This document shows positions 51,101 through 61,700 of a stretch of 64,000 nt of DNA, in pieces. This DNA is from Agapetus fuscipes (taxonomy: Eukaryota; Arthropoda; Insecta; Trichoptera; Glossosomatidae). The translations under genes were made by a program, and so were the position numbers. Numbering within the stretch: the first letter of the stretch is position 1; each line of letters opens with the position of its first letter. The DNA lies in NCBI GenBank assembly GCA_951799405.1, contig OX637350.1, positions 5,751,852 through 5,815,851 on the forward strand, read 5' to 3'. A model generated the notes under the pieces. That model saw only the letters and a list, made by a program, of their open reading frames with translations, was not told where the DNA came from and did not search any database.

Positions 51101-51959
51101 TAGCCCTGCAACTCTTGCCGACCTTCCCTGAAACAGGGGTGACATTGGCAAAGTGAACCGTTGTTGATTATTAAATTGATTATCATTGTATTTATTGTTC
51201 TTTCTAGCTCACAACAGTGGGTGGATTGGAGCGAGTTCTTGGGCAGAGTGTGTCAGTTGTGAATGAAGGCCCTGAATCTCCGGCTCTGTTGCCCAGCGCC
51301 AAGCAAGTCCACAAACATGCAGATGTCCTGACCAAGTGCATACAAGGACTGTGGTTAGCCATGCAAGATCATGCAGCCTTTGGACATACATTTGTACTGA
51401 AAGCCCAAAGTATTAACGATGCTGCTTACCGACTCGTAACAATCTTTCCTTTGGTAAGTATTTTTTTTTTTTTTTTTAAATAGATTTGTGGAAAGGAATG
51501 CAATCCACCAACCTATTTTACCTGGCCAGTTGTCTTCATGCGAAAGCAGAAGCTTGTGTGCATGCAACGGCATCTGTTGAACCAGGGTCGAAGTTATCGT
51601 CGCGGGATTCGAACCAGCGTTATCCGGTTCCAAATAACCTGTCTTGATCCCCACGGCTATAACACCGACAAATATATATATATATTTTTTAATTTGAATG
51701 TTGAGAACAAACATTGAAATACACAAGTATAACACAATAATCCTTTTTGCAGAAATGCGAAGATGCGCATATCCACACGTTAGTGACACAGATAACATCT
51801 TCCTGTGCAAATCTGGTGAAAGCTTGTGGGCAGTGGAAATCCCACAACACTGCAGAAGAAAATACCAATGCCATGTTGTGTATGCAGAGTGCAGCTTACG
51901 ATCTCGCCAAATCCAACAAACTTTTGCTCACTAACTTTCTCCTAGAGGCAGAAGAATGA
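39079..51959 (+). CDS. Git: GIT-family ArfGAP (G-protein-coupled receptor kinase-interacting)
   Basis: Scaffold and Arf GTPase-activating protein that links PIX, PAK and paxillin at focal adhesions. Exons: 39079-39136, 42207-42340, 43849-43961, 44435-44755, 45299-45488, 45835-45907, 45995-46189, 50213-50331, 50410-50910, 51208-51453, 51753-51959. They join to 718 residues plus stop. The ArfGAP zinc finger is C13-x2-C16-x16-C33-x2-C36, followed by VHRSMGRHIS. Ankyrin repeats follow (LLVQGADPNYF, LLVAWGADPNTK), then the Spa2-homology part (NQGRQKLARLSPGEM). Exon 9 gives a coiled coil (VDLRSELQSLQKNVENLKNE). The last two exons give the helical focal-adhesion-targeting-like domain that binds paxillin, ending LLLTNFLLEAEE. 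Human GIT1 shows the same order. The 4 kb intron after 46189 is repeat-rich. Confidence 0.96.
39338..39745 (+). repeat. Dispersed repeat C copy, interrupted by repeat R
   Basis: GTCCTTAGCAACTG and TTTCCCTAGCAACCCG on the left continue at 39695 with GACGACACAATATTG on the right. A repeat R copy sits between, with GACCGGGT duplicated on both sides. Confidence 0.65.
39434..39686 (-). repeat. Repeat R copy 8 (subfamily 2) with 8 bp target duplication
   Basis: Inserted into repeat C. GACCGGGT occurs at 39426-39433 and 39687-39694. This defines the element ends: CTTGACTTATAGG at the 5' end and an AGATT-repeat 3' end. Confidence 0.9.
39752..39933 (-). mobile_element. SINE B copy (minus strand)
   Basis: Shares the SINE B body in inverse (AGTTGAAGTGAGGGTTTCCC, AAGGCTGAGTAAG) and the degenerate tRNA-like head (CGGCATGGAATACAA, TGAGCCATCA). 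Confidence 0.75.
40100..41592 (+). mobile_element. 5'-truncated LINE with reverse transcriptase remnant
   Basis: In the first GIT intron. Frames give the RT boxes VLFIDFSKAFDTIDH, AGVPQGSVLGPILY and YVYADDTALV, then a C-terminal region to 41363 and a poly(A) tail ending near 41592. Stops at 40339 and 40616 and frame changes show it is dead. The endonuclease and ORF1 are missing. It differs from the LINE at 13407, so it is a second family. Confidence 0.88.
41594..41700 (+). mobile_element. SINE B fragment (diverged)
   Basis: TACTGGCAATATTTACTTAG followed by CATTCACAAGAAAT and a later AATAAATGAATTCCACTCG match the SINE B body with substitutions and gaps. It directly follows the LINE poly(A) tail. 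Confidence 0.4.
41798..42044 (+). repeat. Repeat R copy 9 (subfamily 2)
   Basis: Full-length, CTTGACTTATAGG to TTAGATTAGATTAG, in the first GIT intron about 160 bp before exon 2. Confidence 0.9.
42374..42552 (-). repeat. Repeat R copy 10 (truncated)
   Basis: Minus-strand copy 34 bp after GIT exon 2, starting ATCTAAATCTAAATCTAAG and ending CATCCCTGAAACAG. Confidence 0.85.
42625..42750 (+). repeat. Dispersed repeat C copy
   Basis: Carries AGTCCTTGGCAACGG, CACCCTAGCAACCC and GTGTGGACCTCATTATGAA, in the same order as the copies at 39338 and 59150. Confidence 0.6.
42912..43148 (+). repeat. Repeat R copy 11 (subfamily 1)
   Basis: Full-length copy, CTTGACTTATAGG to CTTAGATTATAG. It is followed within 25 bp by a subfamily 2 copy in the same orientation. 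Confidence 0.9.
43171..43421 (+). repeat. Repeat R copy 12 (subfamily 2)
   Basis: Starts ACTTATAGGTTGG, directly after copy 11, and ends in four AGATT units. It is the clearest example of the pentamer tail. Confidence 0.9.
44944..45180 (-). repeat. Repeat R copy 13
   Basis: Diverged full-length minus-strand copy in a GIT intron, from CTATAGTCTAAGTTG to ATACCAACCTATTAGTCA. Confidence 0.85.
46985..47095 (+). repeat. Repeat D copy
   Basis: CGCTAGGGGTGGCCAGAGCC and CTCTGCAGAGCTGC are shared with 55075-55150. The family is unknown. Confidence 0.5.
47119..47256 (-). repeat. Repeat R copy 14 (partial)
   Basis: Diverged minus-strand copy containing CTCACATGAACATAAACC and GGTCAGCCTCATACCAACCT. Confidence 0.75.
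47668..47889 (+). repeat. Repeat R copy 15 (internal deletion)
   Basis: Starts CTTGATTTATAGGTTGG. The block from the CACCCCTG hairpin to the GGCAAG word is deleted. It ends near TCTCGATTA. Confidence 0.8.
48230..48935. mobile_element. Foldback element with CA microsatellite
   Basis: The outer arms start GCTATAAAG and end CTTTATAGC. Inside are inverted copies of CGGAAATGAGTTGTC, CCGTCCGTATGTGTG and AAGATGGCTGCCATACAAAA. A CA-repeat lies at about 48766-48791. No transposase is seen. Confidence 0.65.
49804..50031. mobile_element. hAT-type MITE, 228 bp
   Basis: Starts CAGTGATGGG and ends CCTACCACTG. The 8 bp GCCTAGAA flanks both sides (49796-49803 and 50032-50039). The ends and duplication length are typical of hAT elements. 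It is locally GC-rich (GGCCCGCCGATGG). Confidence 0.88.
50962..51160 (-). repeat. Repeat R copy 16 (truncated)
   Basis: Minus-strand copy between GIT exons 9 and 10, AAATCTAATCTAAG to TTGGCAAAGTGAACCG. It ends 47 bp before exon 10. Confidence 0.88.
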
Positions 51960-53261
51960 ACAAATTTGGTTAGCATTTTTGACGACAATAATACAACATT
52001 TATAAATATATATTTTTATTACAAATATTTGTTGATTACATTCAATTTGTGTATCTAACCAGGCATATCAGATAATCAAAGTCTGAGAATGAGGAATATT
52101 CATTAATAATAATGTTATACTTACTGAACATCACTCACCAAGTCTAAAAGGTCATTTTACATGTTAAAACCCTCATCATTGTGCTTCCTTATTTCTTTTT
52201 TGTATTTACCTGTAGAAACCAAGCAACTCTGTCTGGATACATTAACACAAATTCTAAAACTGAATACTTTTTATGTAATAAAAAAACTAGAATATGTTTA
52301 CATTAGTTAAAAACTTTGTCTTTTAAACAACTCAGATACAACCCATTTGGAAGAATTATAACCTAAAAATAAAAATTGAGAAAAAATACTGAGAAGTGCT
52401 AGTTATAATTGAATCAACTGATCTTCTGTACATTTTCAAAATAAACACCCATATTCACAAACTATGCTTTGAGAACTCAATGTGATGTGTATGATTCATG
52501 CAAAGTATTGTGATTTGTGAAGTCTTGTAGCATAATTTGTGAATATCAATGAAAAACTTTGGATTTATATAATCTGTTATCTGTCCTATCATTTATATAT
52601 TTACATCAGTTATTTATTGAGTAAAATTCTATATTTCTATTCACTGCCAACTGACAATACACTGATCATAAACTCATACAATTGCAATATTTTATGTAAA
52701 AATAAAAAGAAGTCTTTATATTGCACAGGCTTTTTAGTTAATACTATTGGACACATTTATTCTCCATAAAAATATATACTTCATGTGAAAACATTTAATG
52801 AATGTGTATCCTAAAATTTAATAAATACATGTGTGGTTTGAAAGGTTTCCCAATTTCTTTGACATTTTATTTTTGCTGTAGACAAATTTCAAAGTTAATT
52901 TTACCTCTAATTTTACTTTTCTTTCATTTCCACCCTACATAGTCATATATAGATCTTTCACTCTCATTATTATTACTGTTTTTCTCTAATGGAATCAAGA
53001 TTTGTTTACAATTTCAAAATATTAAGGCAGCTGAATTCAATTGTTTATACTTATATGTTTCATTAGTATATCTGAAATCAATATTAGTGAATAACGGAAT
53101 CAAAAATATATGTACCTAAGTTATAAAATGGTGTTCATCCCTCTTTTTCTTTTGAGGCTTATATTATGTTATTGAAACTAGATAAGTATTATTGTTTTCA
53201 AAATAAGCTTATTTTCGCAGTTGGTAATTTATTTTTAATGACTACTTTAATTTAATACTTG

Positions 53262-53482
53262 AGGATTACTTTCTGGAATCTGTTGCCGTGGTAAATTAAA
53301 TCTGGAGCTTTTGAAAAATTTGCCCGTCTACGCTGGGTTTCTTCAATGTCATGTTGGTGTTACTGTTTTTGATGTCAAAACAATCAGCATCACATCAACG
53401 CTTCACTGGAGAAGCTGGAGAAATATCCAGAAGCTCCAGTTCCAATTTATTACGGCAACAGATTCTGAAAAACAGCCCTTTG
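53262..53482. mobile_element. Diverged relative of the 25993 foldback
   Basis: AATCTGTTGCCGTGGT on the left and TTACGGCAACAGATTCTG on the right form an inverted pair, with CCAGAAGCTCCAGTTCC inside the right arm. Confidence 0.6.
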
Positions 53483-53788
53483 AGGCATAAACATGAAAGC
53501 CTAAAACTATGTTTACTATAATGTAATTCATTTTCATTTTTCCTGTAAAAGATTTAGCAATGTTAACAAAATAAAAGTTAAATAGTTATAGATTTAGAAG
53601 ATGTAAACAATTATTATTTGAACTGAAGACTTGAAATAATACAATTTAATAAAAAATTGCATTGTTATTTGTAGCTTTCAAAATTTTAATGTCTGTATGA
53701 TGGTGTTTCTATTTTTATAAAATGAATAGTTTTTCATTGCATTTTTTTACAACTGCATTATTGGCTTAGAATAGCATTAGATAATAAT

Positions 53789-53901
53789 AAATGAGTCATA
53801 TAGAATCAAAGCTGGCAATCTATGATGACATTTCATTCGTTTCCATATATTTATTTTATTTTTCATTGCAAATATTGCACCTTTGGTTCTATACGACTCA
53901 A
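53789..53901. mobile_element. Small inverted-repeat element
   Basis: ATGAGTCATATAGAATCAAA at the left end pairs with TTTGGTTCTATACGACTCA at the right end with few mismatches. Related arms occur at 21509. Confidence 0.6.
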
Positions 53902-54265
53902 ATATACAAGAGGACCATAACAAATCCTGATACACAACTATTATACTTACATTTATTTATTTAGAATTGAATTAAGGTCACAATTAGGTGCTAATTTTTA
54001 CTATGATAAAAATGCCATACTCTTATATGGAACCTCCGTTAAATGCAAATGGAAAATAAATTGCTGTAAAAAATTGATTATGCAAAAAGTGTGTCTAATA
54101 TTGTTACAAATTTCAAATAACTTCTTGGAACGGATTGATTATGATAACCGGGGTTTCACATTAATGTTTTATTAATTTAGCATTATTACCTACTTACTAA
54201 TTACTAGTAAACAAACTGATACGTTAAACATGTGTTTTATTTTCTTTTCCCATTTGATTGTTACC

Positions 54266-54527
54266 AAGACCGCTTCGCTGTCTAGTGGTTGATGCTATGT
54301 ACTCGTAAATGGAAGTTTGATTCGGAGACGGAGCACAAAAAATATACATTGAATTTTTCAAATATGCTCTTCACTGGGTTGAAAACTTCTTCTGCTTTTC
54401 ACAAAAGACCTGTCACAAAGGTTCATTGAGTCTTACAGTGACTCGGCCTTGCTTGCAAAATTAGCGCTGACTAGCACTGAACTAGAATGCACGCGCATGA
54501 AGAGGGCTCTTGAGGTGTAAACGCAAC
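54266..54527 (+). mobile_element. SINE A copy (plus strand, degraded)
   Basis: Head words GTCTAGTGGTTGATGC and ACTCGTAAATGGAAG, body TTTTTCAAATATGCTCTTCA, and tail GAGGGCTCTTGAGGTGT. Confidence 0.7.
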
Positions 54528-54529
54528 TA

Positions 54530-54731
54530 AGCTACACATATAGTGTAACTTCTTGCCTGGGTCGCATGTGGCGCTTCGGGACTCACACCAACCACTTTCA
54601 GTTGAAGTGGGGGTTTCCCAGCTCCCGGGGGGGCTGGTTCTCATTTCTTGTGAAGGCTGAGTAAACCTTTGAGATCGAACCCTTGCTCTCGGCATGGAAT
54701 GCAAGCATTCTACCAATTGAGCTATCAACCT
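54530..54731 (-). mobile_element. SINE B copy (minus strand, internally deleted)
   Basis: Inverse of the SINE B body (TGAAGTGGGGGTTTCCCAGC, GTGAAGGCTGAGTAAACC) and head (CTCGGCATGGAATGCAAGCA, ACCAATTGAGCTATCA). On the minus strand it lies directly after the SINE A at 54737. Confidence 0.8.
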
Positions 54732-54736
54732 TTTTA

Positions 54737-54967
54737 CGAGCTTGATCGTCGTCGCTACAAAGCGCCAATTCTCAAGCAAGACCCAGTTGCTGTAAGGCTG
54801 GATGGACCTTTGGTGACCGATCATTGGTAAAGGTTTTATGAATTTTTCAACCCGGCGAAGAGCAAATTTGAAAATATAAATGGTATATTTTTTGTGCTCC
54901 ACCGGGAATCAAACCCACAACCTTCCCATTCAGAGTCCGCAGTGTTACCACTGAGCTACGGACCGGC
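54737..54967 (-). mobile_element. SINE A copy (minus strand)
   Basis: Inverse head ACCACTGAGCTACGGACCGG with the B box as CGGGAATCAAACCC, and body CAAGACCCAGTTGCTGTAAG. With 54530-54731 it forms a SINE A to SINE B pair in one orientation. Confidence 0.85.
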
Positions 54968-55074
54968 ATGATTCATGTAAAAATAGCACCCGCCAAATAA
55001 ATCATCGTAATATTTATTTATTTGTGAAACTGATGTTTTCCACATTGGAGACTTTTAAGAGTGAATAGATTCTA

Positions 55075-55150
55075 GCTGTAACTGTTACTTTGTTGCCATT
55101 CTGCTAGGGGTGGCCAGAGCCTCTGCAGATTTGCCTCCATTTTTTCCTAT
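55075..55150 (+). repeat. Repeat D copy
   Basis: TGCTAGGGGTGGCCAGAGCC and TCTGCAGATTTGCC are shared with 46985-47095. Confidence 0.5.
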
Positions 55151-55364
55151 CCTTGCATACCTCGTTCAATTCATTCATACACATCACCTTTTTATACATT
55201 TCTGTAGAATATATAAAGACGCTACACCTTTTATTTCACGGTTTTCACCGCAGCACTTAGAACAGAGATTAAAGTTGGATTTTTTGGTACAGATGTTCAT
55301 TATTTTATTTTTTCTCAATAAGTGAACGTCACAGGTCTTTGTGATAAATTAAAATTAAATTAGG

Positions 55365-55655
55365 CTGATTTATTTGGTGAGCGCTGTTTTTGTGTGTATC
55401 ACACCTCAAGAGCCCTCTGCGAGCTTGGTCGTCGCTGTAGAAAGCGCCAATTCTCAAGCAAGACCCAGTTGTTGTAAGGCTGGATGGACTTTTTGATGGC
55501 CGGTCTTTGGTAAAGGTTTATGAATTTTTCAACCCAGCGAAGAGCAAATTTGAAAATATAAATGGTATATTTTTTGTGCTCCGCCAGGATTCGAACCCAC
55601 GACCTTCCAGTTACGAGTCCGAAGTGTTACCACCTGGACTACGGACCGGTCCTGA
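55365..55655 (-). mobile_element. SINE A copy (minus strand, near full length)
   Basis: The best-preserved SINE A without a 5S head. On the minus strand it begins ACCGGTCCGTAGTCC, has the B box GGGTTCGAATCC, the body GCTCTTCGCTGGGTTG and the end AACAGCGCTCACCAAATAA. Confidence 0.88.
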
Positions 55656-55797
55656 AGTGAGTGATTGATTGATTACCTTTGCCTTAAAAGTGATTGATTA
55701 CCTTTTGCCTTAGCAACCCGTCTGTGACGTAACATTTTTTTTGTCTATGTATGTAAAATGTGCAGATCCCATTATCTTTCCTTGTAAGTCATTCTGA

Positions 55798-57594
55798 TTA
55801 CGAGCATTTCCAAATGCAAATTGCCTGATTCCCTCCAAAATAAAGGTACAAAATATTTTTGACTTCATACGAGACTTCAAATCCATAGCCTTCTCCGACT
55901 ACTACATGGAAGCTGGGTCCAAACTTCTTGTCCATGGTTTCTTTGATCATCTTGGCAGCATGCTCGTTGTTGCTGGCAAATTTCTCACAAGCCGTTACAC
56001 TCAGCTCTGTTGCTTCAAGTCTCATTTCTTCTGGCATATCTGAATGCTGAAAACATGAAAGTAAGTACATTAGATAAGCAGCTCAAGCACTTGAAGTTCC
56101 GAGGTGTTTGGTGACATTGGTAAAGTGAAACATTTTTTTTCATTATGGCTGCTCAGCCACATACTTAACAACCTACAAGTTAAGGAAGATGTGACATGTG
56201 AGGAAACTGGAAAGGTCTAGACTGAGATGGAGGGTTGAAGTGAAGAGAGATGCAACTCGGCTTCTGCAGATTGGAAATTGGAGAATGATAGCTCAGTTGG
56301 TAGAGTGCTTGCATTCCATGCCGAGGGCTCGTGTTCGAATCCCACCGAGGGTGTCAGAAATGATTTCCCGATTCGGTGTTTATTTCAATCCTTAAATGAA
56401 ATACCGGTAAATCTTATTCAGCCTTTACAAAAAATAAGTACCAGCCCCATCCGAAGCTGGGAAACCCACACTTCAACTGAAGTAGTAGGCGTAAGGCTAG
56501 CCCCCTCACCTATTAAAATAAATAGGTTCCATTCGCGCTCTTCGGGGATAACGCGGCAAAAAGTTACACTATATGTGGAGCTAAATTGCGTCACAGGACA
56601 GGCGAAGTTGGAGGCAGAAGTTAAAGGAGGCCTAGGCTTTAGTAGGACTGTAGGGCCATTGAAAATTAAAGTACCTAAGTACATTACTTAGATAAATAAC
56701 AACAAAATGTTTAATTGAAAAAAAAAATACAGTATAATTATGATTCATGTGAATAGACGTACTTAAAGAGTTAAATATTTTACTAAGAGCTTCATTTAAT
56801 CATTTCAGAATAATTAATTAAATTCTTAAATACTTGGATAATGGAGTTGGTTTTAAAAAAAAATGACACTCCTTTTATTTGCTGAAGTGTTCAGATCACC
56901 CCTGCAAAAGGTAGGTAGGTAGGTAACTACTTTTTATTTCATTCCCTATTGGGGCAGATATTGAATCATCCCCTACCCAATATTATTTTGATAAAATACA
57001 TGACTCACCCCTCAGAAAAAATCAATAAATGTAACATTTTCTGTGTAATACTGTGATTAGTTTTATCTGAAATTGAAAAAGAAGAAAACGACATTACCCA
57101 TGATTATATTATGATCTCGACCGATAAGTTAATAAGTACAAATAGTATTTTTTAATAATTTTATAAATAATTTCAAATTAAGTAGGTACTTACTTAGTAC
57201 GATTGAAAGAAAGATCATAAAACTTTATTTTATGTTGACCTTGTTGTTTTAGCACAAAATATAATTTTATTGAGCACGAAGACAGCCAAATTATTTAAAA
57301 AAAAATACTACTTACGTGATCAAATAGCTGTAAGTACTTTTTTTTACATCGTTCTTTTTATCTTTTTCACGACTGGTACTTACAATAAATAAATAAATAT
57401 AACACAAATGCCCATTTCGAGAACCAATAACATCTGTAGCTTACACGTTTTTTTTTAAATTTCTTTAATTTTGTTCCCAAGTAACGATTACAATAGCATG
57501 CTGTATTTATTATTAAATAGAAAATGAGAAATACCTTCACAAGTGGATAAGTATGCAATATTTTCTCTCTGTGAATAGTTTCTCCTTCAGCCAT
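55798..57594 (-). CDS. DNAL4: Dynein light chain 4 (axonemal, LC8-like)
   Basis: Small LC8-family dynein light chain that binds the dynein intermediate chains. Two exons on the minus strand, 57594-57535 and 56046-55798, give 102 residues (human DNAL4 has 105). The first exon reads MAEGETIHREKILHTYPLVK. The second starts HSDMPEEMRLEATELSVTAC and contains KMIKETMDKKFGPSFHVVVG and EVKNILYLYFGG, ending WKCS. These are near-identical to the vertebrate protein at most core positions and distinguish it from ordinary LC8. The intron is 1.49 kb and holds a SINE B and a repeat R scrap. The start lies 1.2 kb from the divergent CIAO3 start. Confidence 0.96.
56111..56187 (-). repeat. Repeat R copy 17 (5' end only)
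   Basis: GTGACATTGGTAAAGTGAAA through GGCTGCTCAGCCACAT to CCTACAAGTTAAGG: only the first ~75 bp of the element, in the DNAL4 intron. Confidence 0.7.
56277..56600 (+). mobile_element. SINE B copy (plus strand, best preserved)
   Basis: A box TAGCTCAGTTGGTAGAGTGC at 56289 and B box GTGTTCGAATCCC at 56333, at tRNA spacing. The body ends at GTTACACTATATGTGG. There is no paired acceptor stem and a long non-tRNA tail follows, so it is a SINE and not a tRNA gene. Confidence 0.88.
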
Positions 57595-58797
57595 ATTTAA
57601 GGTAACAAGTACTTAGGTATAACTGCAACTTTTTTCGGTAATTAATTGAATAAAGGTATAAATATTTTATTATTAGCACGCGCACACTGTCTGTGTATTT
57701 GTCGTCTGTCGAGACGCAGCTGAATGGGTACATGTATGGACGCGAAACCGATTTGATTGATTTTTCCCCCATTGTTTGTAAACTTCCACATTGTGACGGC
57801 TGTAACAAAAGTATAAATAGCTCATTTGTGTTGAGTGTAACCGTACTGCCTCCAAGTACTTGCCTACTTATACAAAGCATCTGAGAATATAAAGAAGCAC
57901 GAATAGATAAACAACTAATTAGGTACTTTTGTACCCATTTAAATATAATATAACTAACATTATTATGAGCCGTTTCTAATGTTGGAATAATTTTGTATAC
58001 ATTAAAAAAAAAGTCTGAGTTTTAAAGTAAGAAAGCAAGTACAACGAAATCCCTTGTAATTTGTAAATAAAGATAGATTCATTTTAATTACTGAATTCCT
58101 ATCATTATTTTTTAATCAATAGAAAATGCAAATAGGTAGAAACAGGTAGAAACATATAGGTAGGTACCTAGAATATTTATTTTTAGGATACATAATATTA
58201 TTTCTCAGACATAATGTTGTTTCATCATTTTAATCCCTTTTATAAAAGATGGATTAGGTCTAAGGAACGAATACTTTTGTTTTTTTAAGGCTGAGTGCAC
58301 CTTGCCGATATCGACTAAGTCATAAGGAATAAACTTTTTTAGTTTAGCTTAGAACTTAGTTTTCAGCTCACAAAGAAGATATTGCATAAAGTATCATTTA
58401 AGCTTTATCGAATAATCATATTGTTATTTGTAATTTATTTATATTTTTTCGCTATTTTTTTAAAAGTCCCGCTTTGCCCTAACAATGTATGAACCCTATA
58501 AACAGAACGACTGTCATATTTAAAAACTTTTATTTCACATACTATTACTCGCGCCAAAAATGGTGATTAACTCGGAAAAAATAAATAAAAAGCGCTTTGA
58601 TCGTGTCACATAAATTATAAATACTAAATTATCTTAATAATCGTTAAGGTCGAAAAATGTTTCTTACGCTCCATCTGTAACTACAATGTCAAGTTCTGTC
58701 AAAAAGTTTAAGTACTTATTGCGTTCTGTCAAAATATTGAAATTACTTTCTTTGCTATTTCGTTGTTTAAGTAAATTCAATATAATTTAATTATAGC
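57595..58797. promoter_or_regulatory. Divergent upstream region of DNAL4 and CIAO3
   Basis: 1.2 kb between the two start codons, which point away from each other. It is AT-rich with no recognised repeat. A promoter for each gene is expected here, but no definite TATA box or initiator can be named. Confidence 0.4.
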
Positions 58798-61700
58798 ATG
58801 GCTTCCAGGTTCAGTGGAGCTCTTCAATTAACTGATTTGGATGATTTCATCACTCCATCTCAGGTAAAATATGTGATTCATCAATATCCCCATTTCGATA
58901 TAGATCCTAATTTTCTTATCTATTAAATGGATAATTTTGAAGATATATTGATTTCTCGGCGGGCAAATGTCACACGACTATGCGACTTGGGTCCTTAGCT
59001 ACATTTATAACACCATGTTTGACTTTTCCTAGCAACCCGGCTGTGAAGTATTAAAATTTTGTTGTCTATGGAATTTGCGCCGGGTCTGTTACCAGTAAAA
59101 TAATGGATTGAACACAAATTTGAATTAAGTACTTTTTTTCTCGCCGGGCTTAAGTCGCACTAGTGTGGGACCACAGTCTTTAGCAACCCATAACAAAATA
59201 TTGGAATTATCTTTTTCTAGCAACCCTGCGTGTGACATCACAATTTTGTTGGTGTCAATTCATGTGCCAACCTTATTCAGGTTTTTAATTTAATTTTACA
59301 GGAATGCATAAAACCCGTCAAAATCGAAAAGATTACAACAAATACCGGAGCCAAAATAAAAATAGGGGAGGAGGGATCTTACTTCCAAGTTGGAAATGGC
59401 TCGGAAGAGAAGCTCAAGAAAGTGGAGATTACTCTCGCCGACTGCCTGGCCTGCAGCGGGTGCATCACCTCAGCCGAGAGCGTTCTTGTCACACAACAGA
59501 GCCAAGAGGAGCTGCTGAGGTAAATCTAATCTAATCTAATATTATCTGATCTAATATAAGTTGCAAAGATATGTAACATTGGGGATTTAGATTATATGCA
59601 TTCTCACACATACAAGTTCGCGCTTGCATATGCCCCTTGTGAACCTACAATATAAAAACCCAAATCTCAAATGGACATCCACCCTGCAACTCTTGCCGTC
59701 CTTCCCTGAAACAGGGGTGACATAGGCAAAGTGAACCATTTTCTACAGCATGGGTGGTCAGCCGCATATCAACCTATAAGTCAAGGAACCCTCATAAAGA
59801 CTCATTAAAATGGTTTATTCATAATTGTAATGCACTGAATGTAGGCTTGGGCAACCAACTGATATAGTATAAAACAAGTACATATTATAAAGGCTTCGTC
59901 AAACAGAAAGTGTCTCTAACGTGCGTCAAGGTGTTAGCATTTAAACGCCGTAACATCCCGTGCATTCTATTTGAACGGCTTTGACGCTATTCAGTCATCG
60001 CCACTGGTCACGATGTTCAACGACTCAGATGAAGATGAGTTGTTGCTGCTTTACGCATTATCTAGCAAAATCTTGTCTTTCTGGAAACATGTTTATAAGC
60101 ACTGTTTCTTGTATACAAGCACCGGTTTTTTCAAATGAAACTTTTCGAAAAATTGATTGAATTCGTTTGAAAAAAACGGTGCTTGTATACAAGAAATATT
60201 GACATTAAAAATGCCTGGTGCCAAAGAAAGATTTGTAACAAGATACAATGCGACGTTTGGACTTAGTAACGAATCGTCACATACTGCTAGAGGTGGCCGT
60301 TTAAACGAAAAGCAGTTTAAAATAGCTGCTTTTTATTTTAAGCAACTAAGCGCGCTTACAATTAAAACGAAAAGTCGTTTTGAAAAAAAAGCGTATAAAA
60401 AGTTGCTTCTGCTAATTTTGATTTAATTCACTTAGTAGTTTCAGTTTTTCCATATTTACTCAAAAACTATTGACATTATTGAAAAATTTTTGAGTATTAA
60501 ACCTAAACAATGTATAGTTCTGTAAGTTAAAAGCAAAAAAAAAATCCAAAATACAGCACACACGAAAAAAAAGCTAAAAATGTAAAAAAAACACGTTTTT
60601 TGAAATATTTTTTTGTGGTGGCAATTCTTAAGTTATATATGTTGTTAAAGCTTTATAATTAAGAAAAAAAAATAATAAACATGCTTGATTTTTTTCATTA
60701 CTGTAACTATTTTGCTAAGACCATAAAGTGTAAGAAACAAAAACGGCAGATTTAGCTTTATAACATGCCATTAGCGTTTGAAAAAGCGTTTTAAAAAAGC
60801 AGAAGCAACTTTCGTTTTTCGTTTCGTTTTAAACGCAGCAAAGTTTTCGTTTCGAAACGCGTTTGAAAAAGCGTTTTAAAAAAGCAGAAGCAACTTTCGT
60901 TTTTCGTTTCGTTTTAAACGCAGCAAAGTTTTCGTTTCGAAACGAAAACTTTGCTGCGTTTAAAACGAAACGAAAAACGAAAGTTGCTTCTGCTTTTTTA
61001 AAACGCTTTTTCAAACGCGTTTCGAAACGAAAACTTTGCTGCGTTTAAAACGAAACGAAAAACGAAAGTTGCTTCTGCTTTTTTAAAACGCTTTTTCAAA
61101 CGCTAATGGCATGTTATAAAGCTAAATCTGCCGTTTTTGTTTCTTACACGTTTCGAAACGAAAACTTTGCTGCGTTTAAAACGAAACGAAAAACGAAAGT
61201 TGCTTCTGCTTTTTTAAAACGCTTTTTCAAACGCTAATGGCGTGTTATAAAGCTAAATCTGCCGTTTTTGTTTCTTACACTTTATGGTCTTAGCAAAATA
61301 GTTACAGTAATGAAAAAAATCAAGCATGTTTATTATTTTTTTTTCTTAATTATAAAGCATATAACTTAAGAATTGCCACCACAAAAAAATATTTCAAAAA
61401 ACGCGTTTTTTTTACATTTTTAGCTTTTTTTTCGTGTGTGCTGTATTTTGGATTTTTTTTTTTGCTTTTAACTTACAGAACTATACATTGTTTAGGTTTA
61501 ATACTCAAATTTTTTTCAATAATGTCAATAGTTTTTGAGTAAATAAGGAAAAACTGAAACTACGAAATGAATTAAATTTTATATTTACAATAAACCCAAA
61601 AAACGAAAAAACGCTTTTTAAGCTGCTTTTTTTAAAAAGCGTAAGCGTTTTTTCGTTTTTTTTACTAAGCCGTTTTTTCCATCTCTACATACTGCTGGCG

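Larger units (their letters stand above)
51960..54265 (+). other. GIT 3'UTR and AT-rich spacer
   Basis: Several AATAAA-type words follow the GIT stop (one at about 52278). No gene is seen. The stretch contains a diverged relative of the 25993 foldback and a small inverted-repeat element at 53789-53901. Confidence 0.5.

Noticed and set aside
56277..56350. A tRNA gene
   Set aside because: The A and B boxes are good, but I see no paired acceptor stem, and the same head recurs with a common tail in several copies, as in a SINE.
57673..57880. Small frames near the DNAL4 start as an upstream gene
   Set aside because: No conserved sequence, and they fall in the expected promoter interval between two divergent genes.
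60829..61048. Twin 61-codon open frames on opposite strands as genes
   Set aside because: They are the two arms of one palindrome with a low-complexity AAACG-type composition.
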